64,000 nt of DNA, from assembly GCF_000764305.2 (NCBI RefSeq), contig NW_025934664.1, positions 124,001 to 188,000 of the forward strand. The letters are read 5' to 3'. This document shows positions 23,330-34,228 of the stretch, piece by piece. The DNA comes from Hyalella azteca (taxonomy: Eukaryota; Arthropoda; Malacostraca; Amphipoda; Hyalellidae). Both the position numbers and the translations under genes were made by a program. How positions within the stretch are numbered: position 1 is the stretch's first letter; the number at the start of each line of letters is the position of its first letter. Below the pieces are notes generated by a model, which was not told the origin of the DNA, did no database searches, and saw nothing but the letters and a program-made list of their open reading frames with translations.

Positions 23330-23660
23330 GAAAATAGTCGAAGAATTTGAGGATTCTGCAAAATAATAATATGAAGGGTTTATGAGAACACAATATTCGG
23401 AGAGGCTTCCGAAATAAAATATTGTGAAAGAACGTTGAAAACCAATATCCACAAGAGAATTTTTAACACAACTTTGAGGTGGGTTGTAAAATACAAAATT
23501 TTGAAGGGATTCTGAAACATTACAAATTAAGGGAAGATTTTTCAACACAACTTTATTTGAGGTGGGTTCTAAAATACAAAACATTGAAGGGATTCTGAAA
23601 CATTACAAATTACGGGAGGATTCTGAAACAAATTTTCCAGAGCGGATTCTGAAACAAAAT
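23330..23660. repeat. Degenerate GATTCTGAAACA tandem repeat
   Basis: A block with GGGATTCTGAAACATTACAA and TTTGAGGTGGGTT is duplicated at a period of about 93 bp, with further diverged copies of GGATTCTGAAACA on either side. Confidence 0.75.
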
Positions 23661-23989
23661 ATTCTGAAAGTATCCAGATGAGCAATATCCTACAGCTGAC
23701 CATCAATATATCGGTAATCTTTCGAACACAGGCTAAATATTTACATCTTGAACCGCAGTTAAGATACAGAGAACACCAACATCGCATTAAAAGCTGTAAT
23801 ATTATTCAAGAAATTGCTCATAAAATCGCGTGACGTCGAGGAGATGGCAGCAAAGGCGCTCAATTATTCATTATTTTCACGACACGCGCTCGTAAACATC
23901 AAAATCGATCATCAAAAAGTAGTTTGGCTCATCAAAAGCTTTATCTGTGCATGGCAGATGCCTGGACAGAAGACGCCTTCAACATTGAG

Positions 23990-24475
23990 ACTTTAACATT
24001 AATGTATAGAGTGCAGTGCGTATGACATTGAGCCCACAAACCTGTTAAGTTATTAGGCTCACAGCATTGCTAAAGTTTGTTGCTGACAACATAGAGCGTT
24101 CAAAAAATGTTAAGATACATATCAGTACATGGGAGATGCTTAAACAAACGATGCGTTCAAGATTGAGATTTCATCATTGGTAATGTATAATGTGCATGAA
24201 ATGGAGGCTTCAGCATTGTTAAAGAATAATGCTCACAAAATTACTAAAGTTTGTTGCTGACAACATGGAGCGTACAAAAAATTGTTAAGATAACAGTACA
24301 TGGGATATGCTTAAACGGAAGATACGTTCAAGATTTCAGCATTGGTAAAGCTGAATTTCAGCATTGGTAGAGTATAATGTGCATGAAATGGAGGCTTCAG
24401 CATTGTTAAAGAGTAATGCTCACAAGATTACTAAAGTTTGTTGCTGACAACATGGAGCGCCCAAAAATTGCTTAA
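23990..24475. repeat. About 180-bp tandem repeat, roughly three copies
   Basis: Each copy contains ACTAAAGTTTGTTGCTGACA, then CATGGAGCG, a GATGCTTAAACG segment and TAATGTGCATGAAATGGAGG. The copies differ by indels. It is the longest-period tandem repeat found here. Confidence 0.8.
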
Positions 24476-24479
24476 AAAA

Positions 24480-26080
24480 AATTAATGGTGAACTCGTATC
24501 GGTAGGAAAGTTTTTAGAATGAATATTTCTGAATATATCGAGTAGAGGTCACACGGAGCATAAATCAAGGAATAGTGAAAGTAATATAAATCGTATTTTC
24601 AAATCCACATTAATAATTAAATATTGAAGAGAGATTAGCCGTCTGATTTTCTGTTAATTATCGTCACTAAACACTTCAAGTGATTTATCAACGGGTTTAA
24701 AATTATCTACTTTGTTGTAGAACTTTTTCATTAAAATTATTCTAATGAAATCCTTCATTTCTCTATATACAGCGTTAAAAATATAATAATTTTATAAGAA
24801 ATCTTTCAAACCACTTGAAATTTTGTTCAATGATCTGGGAGTACATTACCCTGGCCTTGAAATGCTCACGAGGCGTCCGGAAGCCAGGCGGTTGCGCTCT
24901 ACACAAGCTGCTCTGTACACAGCAACTCTGCGCACGCCATCTGCTCTGCTGCCGTAAGTTGATTAGCGCGCCCGCTGCTCTGCGATCTCAGCGACCATGA
25001 CTCGTGTCTTGCTGACTACTACACTCAGGTAGATGAATGGGACTTTGTTCAAATATCGATGCACTTCTTGAACATGTGTTCGTCATACTGGCCCAGTTTG
25101 ACACTTGAAAAGAAGGTATCGGTGCTCCGCCCCGCTCTATGGTTGTGCTGTAGGTAAAAAAGTGTGTCAGTACATGGACATGGACTATGTATTTTTTGTA
25201 TGTGATGGCAAGACCACGCGAACGTCAAACGGAGCGTCGGACAACACCTGGCATATGAGAACGCCTTACCAACGCCCAAAAAATCTAGAACACGAGGAGT
25301 TTACAATGAAAATACCCCAGCTCTCGAATTGAATATTGTCTTTTTTCACGATTTTTTATGATAAGTGTCAGGGTTTTTAGCAAGAAAGCTTTTTAAGGTT
25401 TCCCAAAATTATTTTTTTAAGAGTTTGGTTGATCATTTGGGGCGTTTTCATCAGGGTTTGGGGCTCGTGGAATCGGAACCCTGGAGTTGAGGAGGGAGAG
25501 GGATGCTAGCCACCATATGTCTACCGCTGTACGCCCCGCGTCTGCGAAATGTTATGGTCACGCCTACCTCAGATAACATGTGGGGCGGTTTGTGCAAAGT
25601 TTGTTTAGCTAGTTAATTTAAGGTTTGTTTCGGTCAAAATTTTGCCCCGATGGCTGAGGGAAAATTGTGTGTCCCAATAATAATGGCTTACGAAGAATTG
25701 AAACAGCAATGAATAGATGAGACCTAAATATTAATAAAATCAGAGCCCGATACAATTTCTGATCGGAAGAACGAATTATTAGCATTCATTGTATATTGGT
25801 TAAATATTAACATTGGTTAAACATATATTAAGGGCTTAAATATTATAGAAATACCATTAAAATATCAAATTTTCTTGATTTACAGGTGAAAAATCACACA
25901 TCGACAGCTCTCTACACGGACATGCAATCGTATTATGTGCGTGTGAGCGGAGCACATGTCCATTGTATCATTGATTTCCAAAACCCATTGCCGTGACAAG
26001 CGATCTTTTATACAAGGGGCCACGAATAAAAGTTAGAGGCTATCCTGACGATGACGGGACGGCGACCCAGATGTAAAGGA
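24480..26080. other. Intergenic DNA, no gene recognised
   Basis: Frames at 24815-25000 and 25105-25332 (+) have mixed composition but match no family I know. No array was seen. Confidence 0.4.
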
Positions 26081-26082
26081 TA

Positions 26083-26275
26083 CACTCAGAAAAATTTACG
26101 CTCAATTTGTCAAAATTGTGACGCACTTTCTTATCACCACATCTCTAGTTAGAAAGTGGACGTGGCACTGGTATGCTCTTATTTACCGGGACAAACTTGG
26201 TCATGTTGATTTCACTCAAGGACAAAGAATGCATTGTAATTGAGACAAAACCTCACTTATCTTTATGAGTGCAGT
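26083..26275. mobile_element. CACTCA-family MITE-like copy, diverged
   Basis: Starts CACTCAGAAAAATTTACG and ends at TTTATGAGTGCAG. The middle holds TTGGTCATGTTGATT, a decayed form of the family's central palindrome. A second TCACTGATTCCTATGAGTG end lies just beyond. Confidence 0.4.
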
Positions 26276-26639
26276 AATTTAGACAAAAGCTCACTGATTC
26301 CTATGAGTGCAGCTAAGGGAGTCGCATTGAAATACTGGCAATGGAAGAAGATGATTCAATTACTACCGCAGTGTCGACCCAATAGGCTGGAGCCCGAGCC
26401 AGACTGGAAATAATTTCCCGCCTCAGCATGACTTGATAGAAGATATTCACTCGGCCATCACTACAGAAGCACTTTAGTGTGAAATTGATTCGCATCGATC
26501 AATAGGAAAATATTTAAATTTGCATGAGATGATTTGATTTTATTGTTGAGGAAGACAGATAAATGATAGACATGATGTTTGAAAATTTGATATTAGCGTT
26601 CTGAATGAGGTACGAAGGAAATGCATCACTATTTGGACG

Positions 26640-26882
26640 CAAAAAATACTCACTTTTATGAGTACGTTAATGTGATAAGTGAGAAATATACTGTGCGCAC
26701 GCTGATAAATAAGTGGGTAATTTTGTTCCAATATAGTGACACACTTTCACGCCCACAATACGAGCAAGAAGCGGACTCAAATTCATCCGCTTGCCGGACC
26801 ATACTGGGTCAGAATGACTCATGCAATGGAAGGAAATTTATTTTTATATTTGAATAAAACCTCACTGATTACTTTGAGTGAC
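26640..26882. mobile_element. CACTCA-family MITE-like copy, diverged
   Basis: The ends read ACTCACTTTTATGAGT and TGATTACTTTGAGTG. The palindrome TGGGTCAGAATGACTCA lies at 26805-26821 with one mismatch to symmetry. Internal similarity to other copies is low. Confidence 0.4.
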
Positions 26883-27654
26883 CGTTCTTGGAATGTTGAG
26901 AAATGACTTAGGGTTGTCGTTTTCGTGATTAGTTCAACACGATATTTTATATTAAATTTTGACCTATCAATAAATATCGGGTTTAAAATACGATTGAAAA
27001 TAAGACTGACAGTTTAAACTCTGAAAAGTGTTTAAATTGTGAAAACTGTTAAAATATCTATTACTGTTGGAAATATTAGTGTTAAAAATACTTACTGACG
27101 ATGAGAAATCACTGCTTTTCTAGTTTCACGTCAAGTAATAAACTTTGGCCAATTATTTTATGGGCCTTCTGATGCCTTCAGTGGACCTTCTGATGCCTTC
27201 TGGTCGCCTTTTGATGCCTACATTGAGCCTTTTTAAGTCTACAGTAGGCATCAAAAGATTTATATTACAACCTATAGGTCCAGAATTCTTCAGCATTCAG
27301 GCAACATGAAAATTTCCATACACTCAGCTGATATCGACACCTTCAGCTAGTGAACTTAACACAAGGCATATATGACCATCAGTCATGGTCAACTGACACG
27401 CTGTAATTTTCTTGATCAGTGAATTTATTTGTGAACAATTGGCGTAAGCTGTGTATCAATTATTGAACATTTGGCGTAAGCATACTTTTAATTTTAAAAA
27501 AATTTGCATGCTTTAATACATAAATAATTTGCATAAGCAGTGCATTTATTTAAGAATAATATTCGCAAGCAAAACATCGACATACGAACGAGCAATTTGC
27601 ACCAACTATGAGAGAAAAATAAACGCAATTTACTTATCCAGTCCATTGAAGCAT
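26883..27654. other. Intergenic DNA, no feature recognised
   Basis: AT-rich, with a short GCCTTCTGATGCCT duplication near 27165-27215. Confidence 0.4.
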
Positions 27655-28110
27655 TCACTATTTGCGCACGCAATGTGCTAATGCATCCTGATTTACGCAC
27701 GCAATGTGCTAATGCATCCTGATTTACGCACGCAATGTGCTAGTGCATCCTGATTTACGAACGCACTATATTGAGGCGTGCTAAATTTACGCACGCACTA
27801 TATTGAGGAGATCTAAATTTACGCACGCACTATATTGAGGAGATCTAAATTTACGGACGCACTATATTGAGGAGTGCTAAATTTACGCACGCACTATATT
27901 GAGGCTGTCTCTTATNCGCACTATATTGAGGCACGCTAAATTAGAGCACGCACTATATTGAGGCACGCTAAATTAGAGCACGCACTATATTGAGGCACGC
28001 TAAATTAGAGCACGCGCTATATTGAGGCGAGCTAAATCTACGCAGGCACTATATTGAGGATATCTGAATTTATGAGCGCACTATATTGAGGAGATCTAAA
28101 TTCACGCACG
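27655..28110. repeat. 32-33-bp minisatellite with an internal join
   Basis: About fourteen copies of a unit containing ACGCACGCACTATATTGAGG. The leftmost copies are a variant with GCACGCAATGTGCTAATGCA. The array is interrupted at 27903-27916 by adapter-like sequence and an N. Confidence 0.95.
27903..27916. other. Likely Tn5/Nextera adapter remnant plus N
   Basis: CTGTCTCTTAT followed by N breaks the otherwise regular array. These 11 bases equal the start of the Tn5 mosaic-end sequence used in Nextera libraries and match no other copy of the repeat. This is most likely untrimmed adapter at a contig end. Confidence 0.75.
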
Positions 28111-28214
28111 CGCAGCATTAACACGCACTCGATTAACAAGTTGACTCCGAAGTGGTAAATATATGTACCACGAGGTGTGTTTCTCCAGTACGTAGCGGTA
28201 CATAATAAATTATT

Positions 28215-28395
28215 TAGGGTTGCCAGATGGCCTGAAAAAAAGCCAAAAAAGGCCATTTGTAGTTCCCGGTCTAAAAATTCCATTTCTTTTTTTAATTTAA
28301 TTAGGAAGTACCCCTATCATAAATTTTAGTCGGCCAACGCAAGTGAAAAAACTAAATTGTGGAATTTGGCCGAAAAAAATCGTCTGGCAACCCTG
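28215..28395. mobile_element. GGGTTGCCAGA-ended MITE
   Basis: The left end AGGGTTGCCAGATGGCC and right end CGTCTGGCAACCCT are inverted repeats over about 14 bases, followed by matching A/T-rich and GGCC subterminal stretches. The element is about 180 bp and non-coding. No adjacent target duplication is clear, though CATAATA occurs a few bases outside both ends. Confidence 0.7.
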
Positions 28396-28479
28396 TTGCA
28401 TAATAGTACAAAAAATGAAACAATATTACAAGATTAATCAATCGGAGGTGAAGCACATATACAGTATATACGCGTCGCA

Positions 28480-28630
28480 ACACGCGTATTCATATATACA
28501 GGCACGCACACTCAGCGTATCCATATATAACGCGTATTAATACTCTCCTACAATGCACCATCCGCGGTGTTTTGACGAGTGAAAGCGTGTGAGCGTGTTC
28601 TTCGGGATACATATCATTATGTATCATCAC
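28480..28630. other. GCGTAT / TATATA-rich spacer
   Basis: Short CGCGTATTCATATATA-like motifs recur at 28465-28535 between the MITE and the next array. Confidence 0.4.
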
Positions 28631-28635
28631 CTAGC

Positions 28636-28990
28636 GAGTATTATTTCCAAGGTGGTATCAGTAACTGAGTGTATTAAACGACCTCTATATATCTGCGTAT
28701 TTTCATCGAACGAGTATAATTTCCAAGGGAGTATTAATAACTGAAAGAGTATATTGGACCCCTATCTGCGTATCATAATGTAACGAGTATAATTTCCAAA
28801 GGAGTATTAATAACTGAAAGGAGTATATTGGACCCCTATCTGCGTATCATAATGTAACGAGTATAATTTCCAAAGGAGTATTAATAACTGAAAGGAGTAT
28901 ATTGGACCCCTATCTGCGTATCATAATGTAAGGAGTATAATTTCCAAAGGAGTATTACTAACTGAAAGGAGTATATTGGACCCCTAGAGT
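28636..28990. repeat. 74-bp minisatellite
   Basis: Five copies of a 74-bp unit with GAGTATAATTTCCAAAGGAG and CCCCTATCTGCGTATCATAA. The first copy or two are diverged and the last three nearly identical. Confidence 0.93.
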
Positions 28991-29221
28991 GCGCAGGCAT
29001 CTCATTTTACGATCCTATTGGGGTTATGGAAGCTGTAACCGCACGCGTTATTTTTCAATTGAACGGCGCGTGTATGAAGGGTGAGTTTCAGCGCCATATT
29101 TTTAAGCGGAGGGGAGAGCTGTTCATCCGCACACACTTTATGGGCTGAAGAAATGCCCTTAAAATTGGATTACGGGTCTGCAAAAAACAGCGAATGGCTC
29201 GCGGTAGATCGTTCGATGCAT

Positions 29222-29288
29222 CGCTTGATTGGATGCCGCCTGTAGCTGGTTACATTTGTACACGACGTTCCATACATTTTAAAAAATA
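29222..29288 (+). mobile_element. Retroposon 3' tail fragment, copy A
   Basis: GATTGGATGCCG, then GGTTA, TTGTA and CGTTCCATACATTTTAAAAA, aligns with the end of the element at 31560-31672. It is truncated at the left and its A-rich end runs directly into the microsatellite-carrying element at 29281. Confidence 0.55.
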
Positions 29289-29456
29289 TAACTCAGTACT
29301 CACTGCAGTGAGTGACAGAGAGCGCATTTTCTCGTCGACGAAAACTTGAGGTCACGGACGGACGGACGGACAGACGGACGGACGGACAGACAGACAGAAG
29401 GACATGGCGAGCACAATAGTGCATTTTTTCATAAATGAGAAAATGCGCACAAAAAT
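29281..29456 (+). mobile_element. Microsatellite-carrying element, copy 3
   Basis: Same architecture as copies 1, 2 and 4: AAAAAATATAACTCAGTACT start, perfect ACTCACTGCAGTGAGT palindrome (29298-29313), AGCGCATTTTCTC arm, a GGACGGACAGAC microsatellite longer than in copies 1 and 2, and GAGAAAATGCGC. Confidence 0.87.
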
Positions 29457-29990
29457 AGAACGCTTCGTGGCATAGCAGCAACTGGTAACATTTCTTACAA
29501 ATTCAAGTGCTATTTCACATGTTTTAACTAAACCTTAACCCAACCCCAACCTTAACCTAAACCAAACCACGAATAGTTATGAGCCACACTCACTATCCCT
29601 TGTGTAGGAAATGTACAATTATTATTATATATTCTCTTAAATTATTTTGTGTCGAGTTAGTGCTTCTTCATGACGGAATCGCCACAATGAGAACCTGTCA
29701 TAATAATCAACATGTACCTGTTATGAGGTCGTTTTCGAGGTTCGTTTTTTCACTTACAATTCCAAGCCTCTTCATAAAACACGCCATGATGATTTAGTTT
29801 CAATAATTTATCAAAGAAATTTATTTGTCTGAATTTATTTCACAGTAGGCCAATCATTATCTGTACATTTGTTTAAAGTTAAACATGTTAAACAAACGAA
29901 AGAGTTGAATAAGCAAAAAAATTATGTAATAATTCATGTCCATAAGCATTGTTAAAAGGGAAAGAGTAAACCGCACATACATAGCGGTTT
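29457..29990. other. AT-rich intergenic DNA
   Basis: Includes a short CCTTAACCCAACC stretch (29532-29567) that loosely resembles telomere repeats. Nothing else recognised. Confidence 0.4.
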
Positions 29991-29997
29991 CAGCGTT

Positions 29998-30215
29998 TAT
30001 TAGGCCGTACGCCTGTTGCCGATTCTTAGCATCACAGAACATTCACAGCTTGTTGCGGTCTCGACCTCGCATCTCACTGCTTCAAATTCTGCTGTGCTTT
30101 AACCGCCCGGCCTCCTCGCCGATTCTGACCAGAAACTTGCGCACAGAGCTGGGATCGAACCCTCGCCTCACTGCACCAATCTTGCTACTCTGAACTGTAA
30201 CCACTGCGGGCATCC
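29998..30215 (-). mobile_element. Dimeric tRNA-like SINE
   Basis: Read on the minus strand, two related units of about 100 bp lie head to tail. Unit 1 has a box A-like GCAGTGGTTACAGTTCAG (about 30190-30208) and a perfect box B, GGTTCGATCCC (30151-30161). Unit 2 has GGGCGGTTAAAGC (about 30097-30109) and GGTCGAGACC (30058-30067). The units share GCAGTGAG before box B and AGAATCGGC after it (complement of 30019-30027 and 30119-30127). Box spacing is close to that of tRNA promoters. No tRNA cloverleaf is intact, so this is a retroposon and not a tRNA gene. Confidence 0.7.
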
Positions 30216-31200
30216 ATGAAAGTTCGTAGATTATTAATGTTTAATAATCGTGCAGGTTCCCAAAACAGAACAAAATGCGGTAATTTGACAGCCGCTCGCT
30301 CCGTTTGTTCACCAAAATGGGCTCAGGAACACTTGCCACATTCACCTTGCCTTGCCTGAATGAAGCGGGAGGGATCCCAGAATCCGATCCAGTTTCCGCA
30401 TCCATATTCCATAGCTGCCTTACCCAGTACCTCCTAAACTTTGTTAGAACTTGTCGACAGTAAGCACTGAGCAGGCTGAAGTGGCTCCTTCAACAGCTTA
30501 CCTTACTTCTTACTAGATATGGTGCTCACTCCTGCGCTCGTTTTCACTTGCTTGCCGTTCAGCCGCAAGTTTATGACGTACAGTGTACAATTCTCCTATA
30601 AAATTATAGCTCAGGCAAGTACTGGCATGCTCATTCTGGTTGGTGACTGACGCAGCCAGTTTAGCTGGCGATTGTTTGCATAGGTGAAATTCAATACGTA
30701 CGTTCTGCAACTTAGTTACGTTTAGGCGCGGACTATCCAATAGTCTAGACAAGACGACAACATTAATATTAAAAGACTGCTCACCGGAGGCAGTAAGTCA
30801 CGGAGAACTGAGTGTCTTTCCACCACCCACGTCACCCAGCGTCATGAGCTCGAAACTTTCTTAGCATTCGATAAGAAATTTCTTCTAAACCACTGAACAG
30901 ACTTGAACGAAACTTTGAATATACAAACCTAACCTCCCAATGGTGATGCTTAGCTCGAGACAATTTTTTCGATTTTGCCTCCGTTTGCGAGTTATACGGC
31001 TCTTTGTCAATGCGAATTTAAAAATCGGCCTCAAAAATGCCGGTCGTTTCTCCGTATATCCGTATAACTCGCAGATATAAAGAAATTGATAAGCTCTTAT
31101 GATGCTTTGTACATGATTTACTGTACATTTTAAGGCTGTAAGCTTTCAGGATACCTATCAATAACTTCAAATCGGAATTAATGTATTCTAATTAATCCGT
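30216..31200. other. Intergenic DNA with a 13-bp inverted repeat
   Basis: No gene recognised. GCGAGTTATACGG (30987-30999) and CCGTATAACTCGC (31060-31072) are exact reverse complements around a 60-base spacer, possibly the ends or core of a decayed fold-back element. Confidence 0.5.
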
Positions 31201-31672
31201 GGAGAGATGGCTCCTCAGCGTGTTGCGTCCTGGGAGGCGCTACCCAGTTCCTTGGACCAACGGTTTTTTTCTGATGGGGGTCTTGGAGACCCGGCTACCA
31301 GGTCCCTAGCTGTACCCTCTTTTTCTCGGTGATGACATCTACCCGGGCCCATCACCTTGTGCCCCACCTGCACCACGCGTATAACATCTTCTCGCGTGGA
31401 CGAGAGATCTGTCTTGTACAACAATTGCAAACACTGGTTTACCTCAAGTGCACCTTTTTCAACTCTTAGACACTATACCAGCAGCTGGTACTGTTCGTTT
31501 TGCCTCCCAATGTCCAACATATCCTCGCGGCAAATCCACCCGCGTACACCGGTCCCCCACTAGCCGGTGCGAGGTCCCCCAGCCGCCCCAAACTTCATTA
31601 AATGAAGTTTGATTGGATGCCGGCACCCGGTTATATATGTAACGGCATTCTATGTATTTAAAAATAAAGAAA
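31201..31672 (+). mobile_element. Probable retroposon with 3' tail, copy B
   Basis: The right end carries a perfect hairpin AAACTTCATT-A-AATGAAGTTT (31590-31610), then GATTGGATGCCGG and a CATTCTATGTATTTAAAAA tail that matches 29222-29288. The left boundary is not defined; GC-richer sequence from about 31201 may belong to the same element. No reverse transcriptase motifs were seen. Confidence 0.45.
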
Positions 31673-32573
31673 TTGGCTCCGTAGATCGTGCAGAAAACAA
31701 GGTGGCTTCAAAAGATGTCTGTCAAAATTGCGTTCGGTTAAAAAATTCTCATCAATGCAGAAGTTTACGCCTCTATTGGCTTTTTGATGAATAAACTTTG
31801 ATCGCTGTGTCGGCTTTGCCGAAAGTTCTTCACAGTTAATGTGAAGAATTGCCAAATTTTTTGTATGTCATCTGTAAAGATAGCAATACTGCGAAATTTA
31901 TGTGCGCGTGTTAATGAAAGGGATTCGGTTGAATCCATTTCAATGGCGTTAATATTTTTTAATTACTCAATTTAAATTCAAATTAATTGCGCCGGCTAAA
32001 GCAAAAGAACTACATAAATTTTCAAAGATGTACAAAATTTATTTATTTGACAATGAAAAATGAATTATCGAGAAATGATTCATCTTTGGATTTCACTGAC
32101 TTTATCACAAACCAGGTTGTGTCTTATCAGTATTTTAGTTCAGTGATATATGGTATCGCCAGAATAAATATTTTCATTAATTGATGTCTACCGATGATAT
32201 CTCTTGAATTTGTAAATGATGGACTTAAGTCAACGGACGATAACGTCCACGTACATTAATACAAATAGTTACATATAAACATTATTATATAACTGAACAT
32301 AATATAACTAAAATTTTTTTCAGCTCCTCTTGTAGAGCCCCGCTGTTTTGAGCCTTAAAACTGGGTGGGCTGATATGGCGTGAGTTCTCACAACGAATCA
32401 AAGTGCACGTGATTAGTTAAAATATTCATGTGTTTTGAGTGTTAATTTACAGGCACTATTTATTATTTAGTATATTATACAAGTATTTTAAATGTAAAAA
32501 CCGAAACAATGAGGAAACATAAAGAGGCTTAGAATTAATTTTATCATGCACTCTGCCCACATCACACCGAACA
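31673..32573. other. AT-rich intergenic DNA
   Basis: No repeat array or recognisable coding segment. Confidence 0.45.
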
Positions 32574-32860
32574 GCACAAAACCAACCCAGGCCACACCAC
32601 CCAGTTTTCTATGCTCCCCTGCACTCACCACCCAGTCTCATATGCTTCCCCAGCCCTCACCATCCAGTTTTTCATGGTCCCCCAGCCCTGGATATCACCA
32701 CCCAGTTTTCCATGCTCACCCAGCCCTCACCGCCCAGTTTTCCATGGACCCCCAGTTTTCCATGCTCACCCAGCCCTCACCGCCCAGTTTTCCATGGTCC
32801 CCCAGTTTTCCATGTTCACCCAGCCCTCACCGCCCAGTTTTCCACAGTCTCCCCTGCACT
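32574..32860. repeat. CCCAGTTTTCCATG minisatellite
   Basis: Units of about 27 and 54 bp built from CACCCAGCCCTCACC and GCCCAGTTTTCCATGG. The order is irregular at the left and regular at the right. Overlapping proline-rich frames are artefacts. Confidence 0.9.
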
Positions 32861-33455
32861 CAGCGGCTGCCGATGTGTTCGGTAGCCCCGATTGGGTCGT
32901 TGAAGACTCGATCGCTGCGACGTACGACCTCATCTCAGGTCGCTCTCCTCCATCGCTTCCTGCGCTTGTTTGTCTCAAACGCACGCATTTTTGTCTCGTC
33001 CAAAAGAGATGCAATCACGCGATTGCTAGCCTGGAATCATGGTATTGCTAGCTAGGAATCACTGGATTGCTGGCCGGTCAGACGAGCTTCCATGTTGGTG
33101 CGCGGCAGAAATTCTCGTTTTGCCTCTACTTGGAATCTCCGGAGAAACATTACAGCTAAACACTTGCGTTTAGGGGCAATTTTGTGTCGCTTTTTCCCAG
33201 TCTCGAATAATTTTCTTTGGAGATTTAATAAAAGCTGGCATTTTTCCCTGTATTTTACACAGATTCAAATTATCATTACTGTTCTTTCCAATAATCACGA
33301 TGTTCTCATTGAAAGAAATAATATAAGCCCGCATTAATTTTTATATATTTATTTATCACCGTTTCTCTAATTAAAGCAGAAACTGCATCGCCAACACTAA
33401 CAATCTATTTATTTGGCGAAGTTTGTAGACCCGGTCAGTATTTAATATAAATAAA
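32861..33455. other. Intergenic DNA, no gene recognised
   Basis: GC-richer at 32870-33100, with a small GGAATCATGGTATTGCTAGC duplication near 33033-33070. Confidence 0.4.
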
Positions 33456-33491
33456 TATAAATATAAAATTGATGTAAAAAATGCGATTCAA

Positions 33492-33716
33492 GTGAAGGGA
33501 GCCGGCCACTCTAGTGGAGCGAGAGTATCAACCTGCAATTATGTAATTACAAGAGGAAGCTCTAGAGATCCTTTATCCTTACCGGCGACCAAGTCACACT
33601 CAAAGAGCAAGTCAATGAAGCTTCGAAGCGCCCAACAGCATCGTCATTTGTCACCCATTGCCGCGCTCGAAAAATCAAAAGACCGTTCGCTGTCCAAAGG
33701 AAATGAGGTGCGACAG
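33492..33716 (+). CDS. Candidate internal exon, unidentified
   Basis: An open frame with mixed polar composition (ending near LSPIAALEKSKDRSLSKG), with fewer AT-biased codons than its surroundings. It is followed by CAG|GTGTGT, a good splice-donor match at 33716/33717. There is no clear polypyrimidine tract or acceptor upstream and no family resemblance that I recognise. It may be chance. Confidence 0.2.
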
Positions 33717-34228
33717 GTGTGTGATTAGACAACGTGTCCGATCCTACTCCGTGTCACTCAAGTGTCTGTTCTTTGCGCGGACACTTTACGGATACTTTAC
33801 TCAGTATCCTTATTATTCTACTGTTTAAACTTAACTGGTGTTTGTATGTTTCGATGCTAAAGATTCAAGTGTTGAATGCTTGTTGCTGTATCACCAGTGG
33901 ATCTTCTTCTATAAATGATAAAAAAAAAACATTTTTTAGTCTATTATCGTTCAATGTCAACGTTTCCGCATATATCATCGACGTATCAAAACCATTAAGA
34001 ATATCATTGAATCCATTGATGTCTTGAAAATTATTCTCAAATAAATTATGTCAGCAAGTCAACATGAATTCGCAAGAAGAATTGTACATTCCAGACGGGA
34101 TTTGGTTTCCAGGAGATTACAATTTCCAGGCAATTCGGTCTTGCTACGGCGATTCGTCATCAATTAGCCCCTGTCTTGTTGGACCGTTTAGCTCCCTGAG
34201 CTGATGGCCAGGGCCCTCTATGTTTCTG

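Noticed and set aside
27655..28110. CRISPR-like alternation of repeats and spacers
   Set aside because: Units are directly adjacent without unique spacers and the context is eukaryotic; it is a minisatellite.
29521..29570. CCTTAACCCAACC sequence as interstitial telomere repeat
   Set aside because: It is too short and irregular to match arthropod CCTAA repeats; probably a chance C/A-rich run.
29998..30215. Functional tRNA gene
   Set aside because: Box A/B-like motifs are present, but no intact cloverleaf or acceptor stem could be drawn, and the unit is dimeric, which fits a SINE better.
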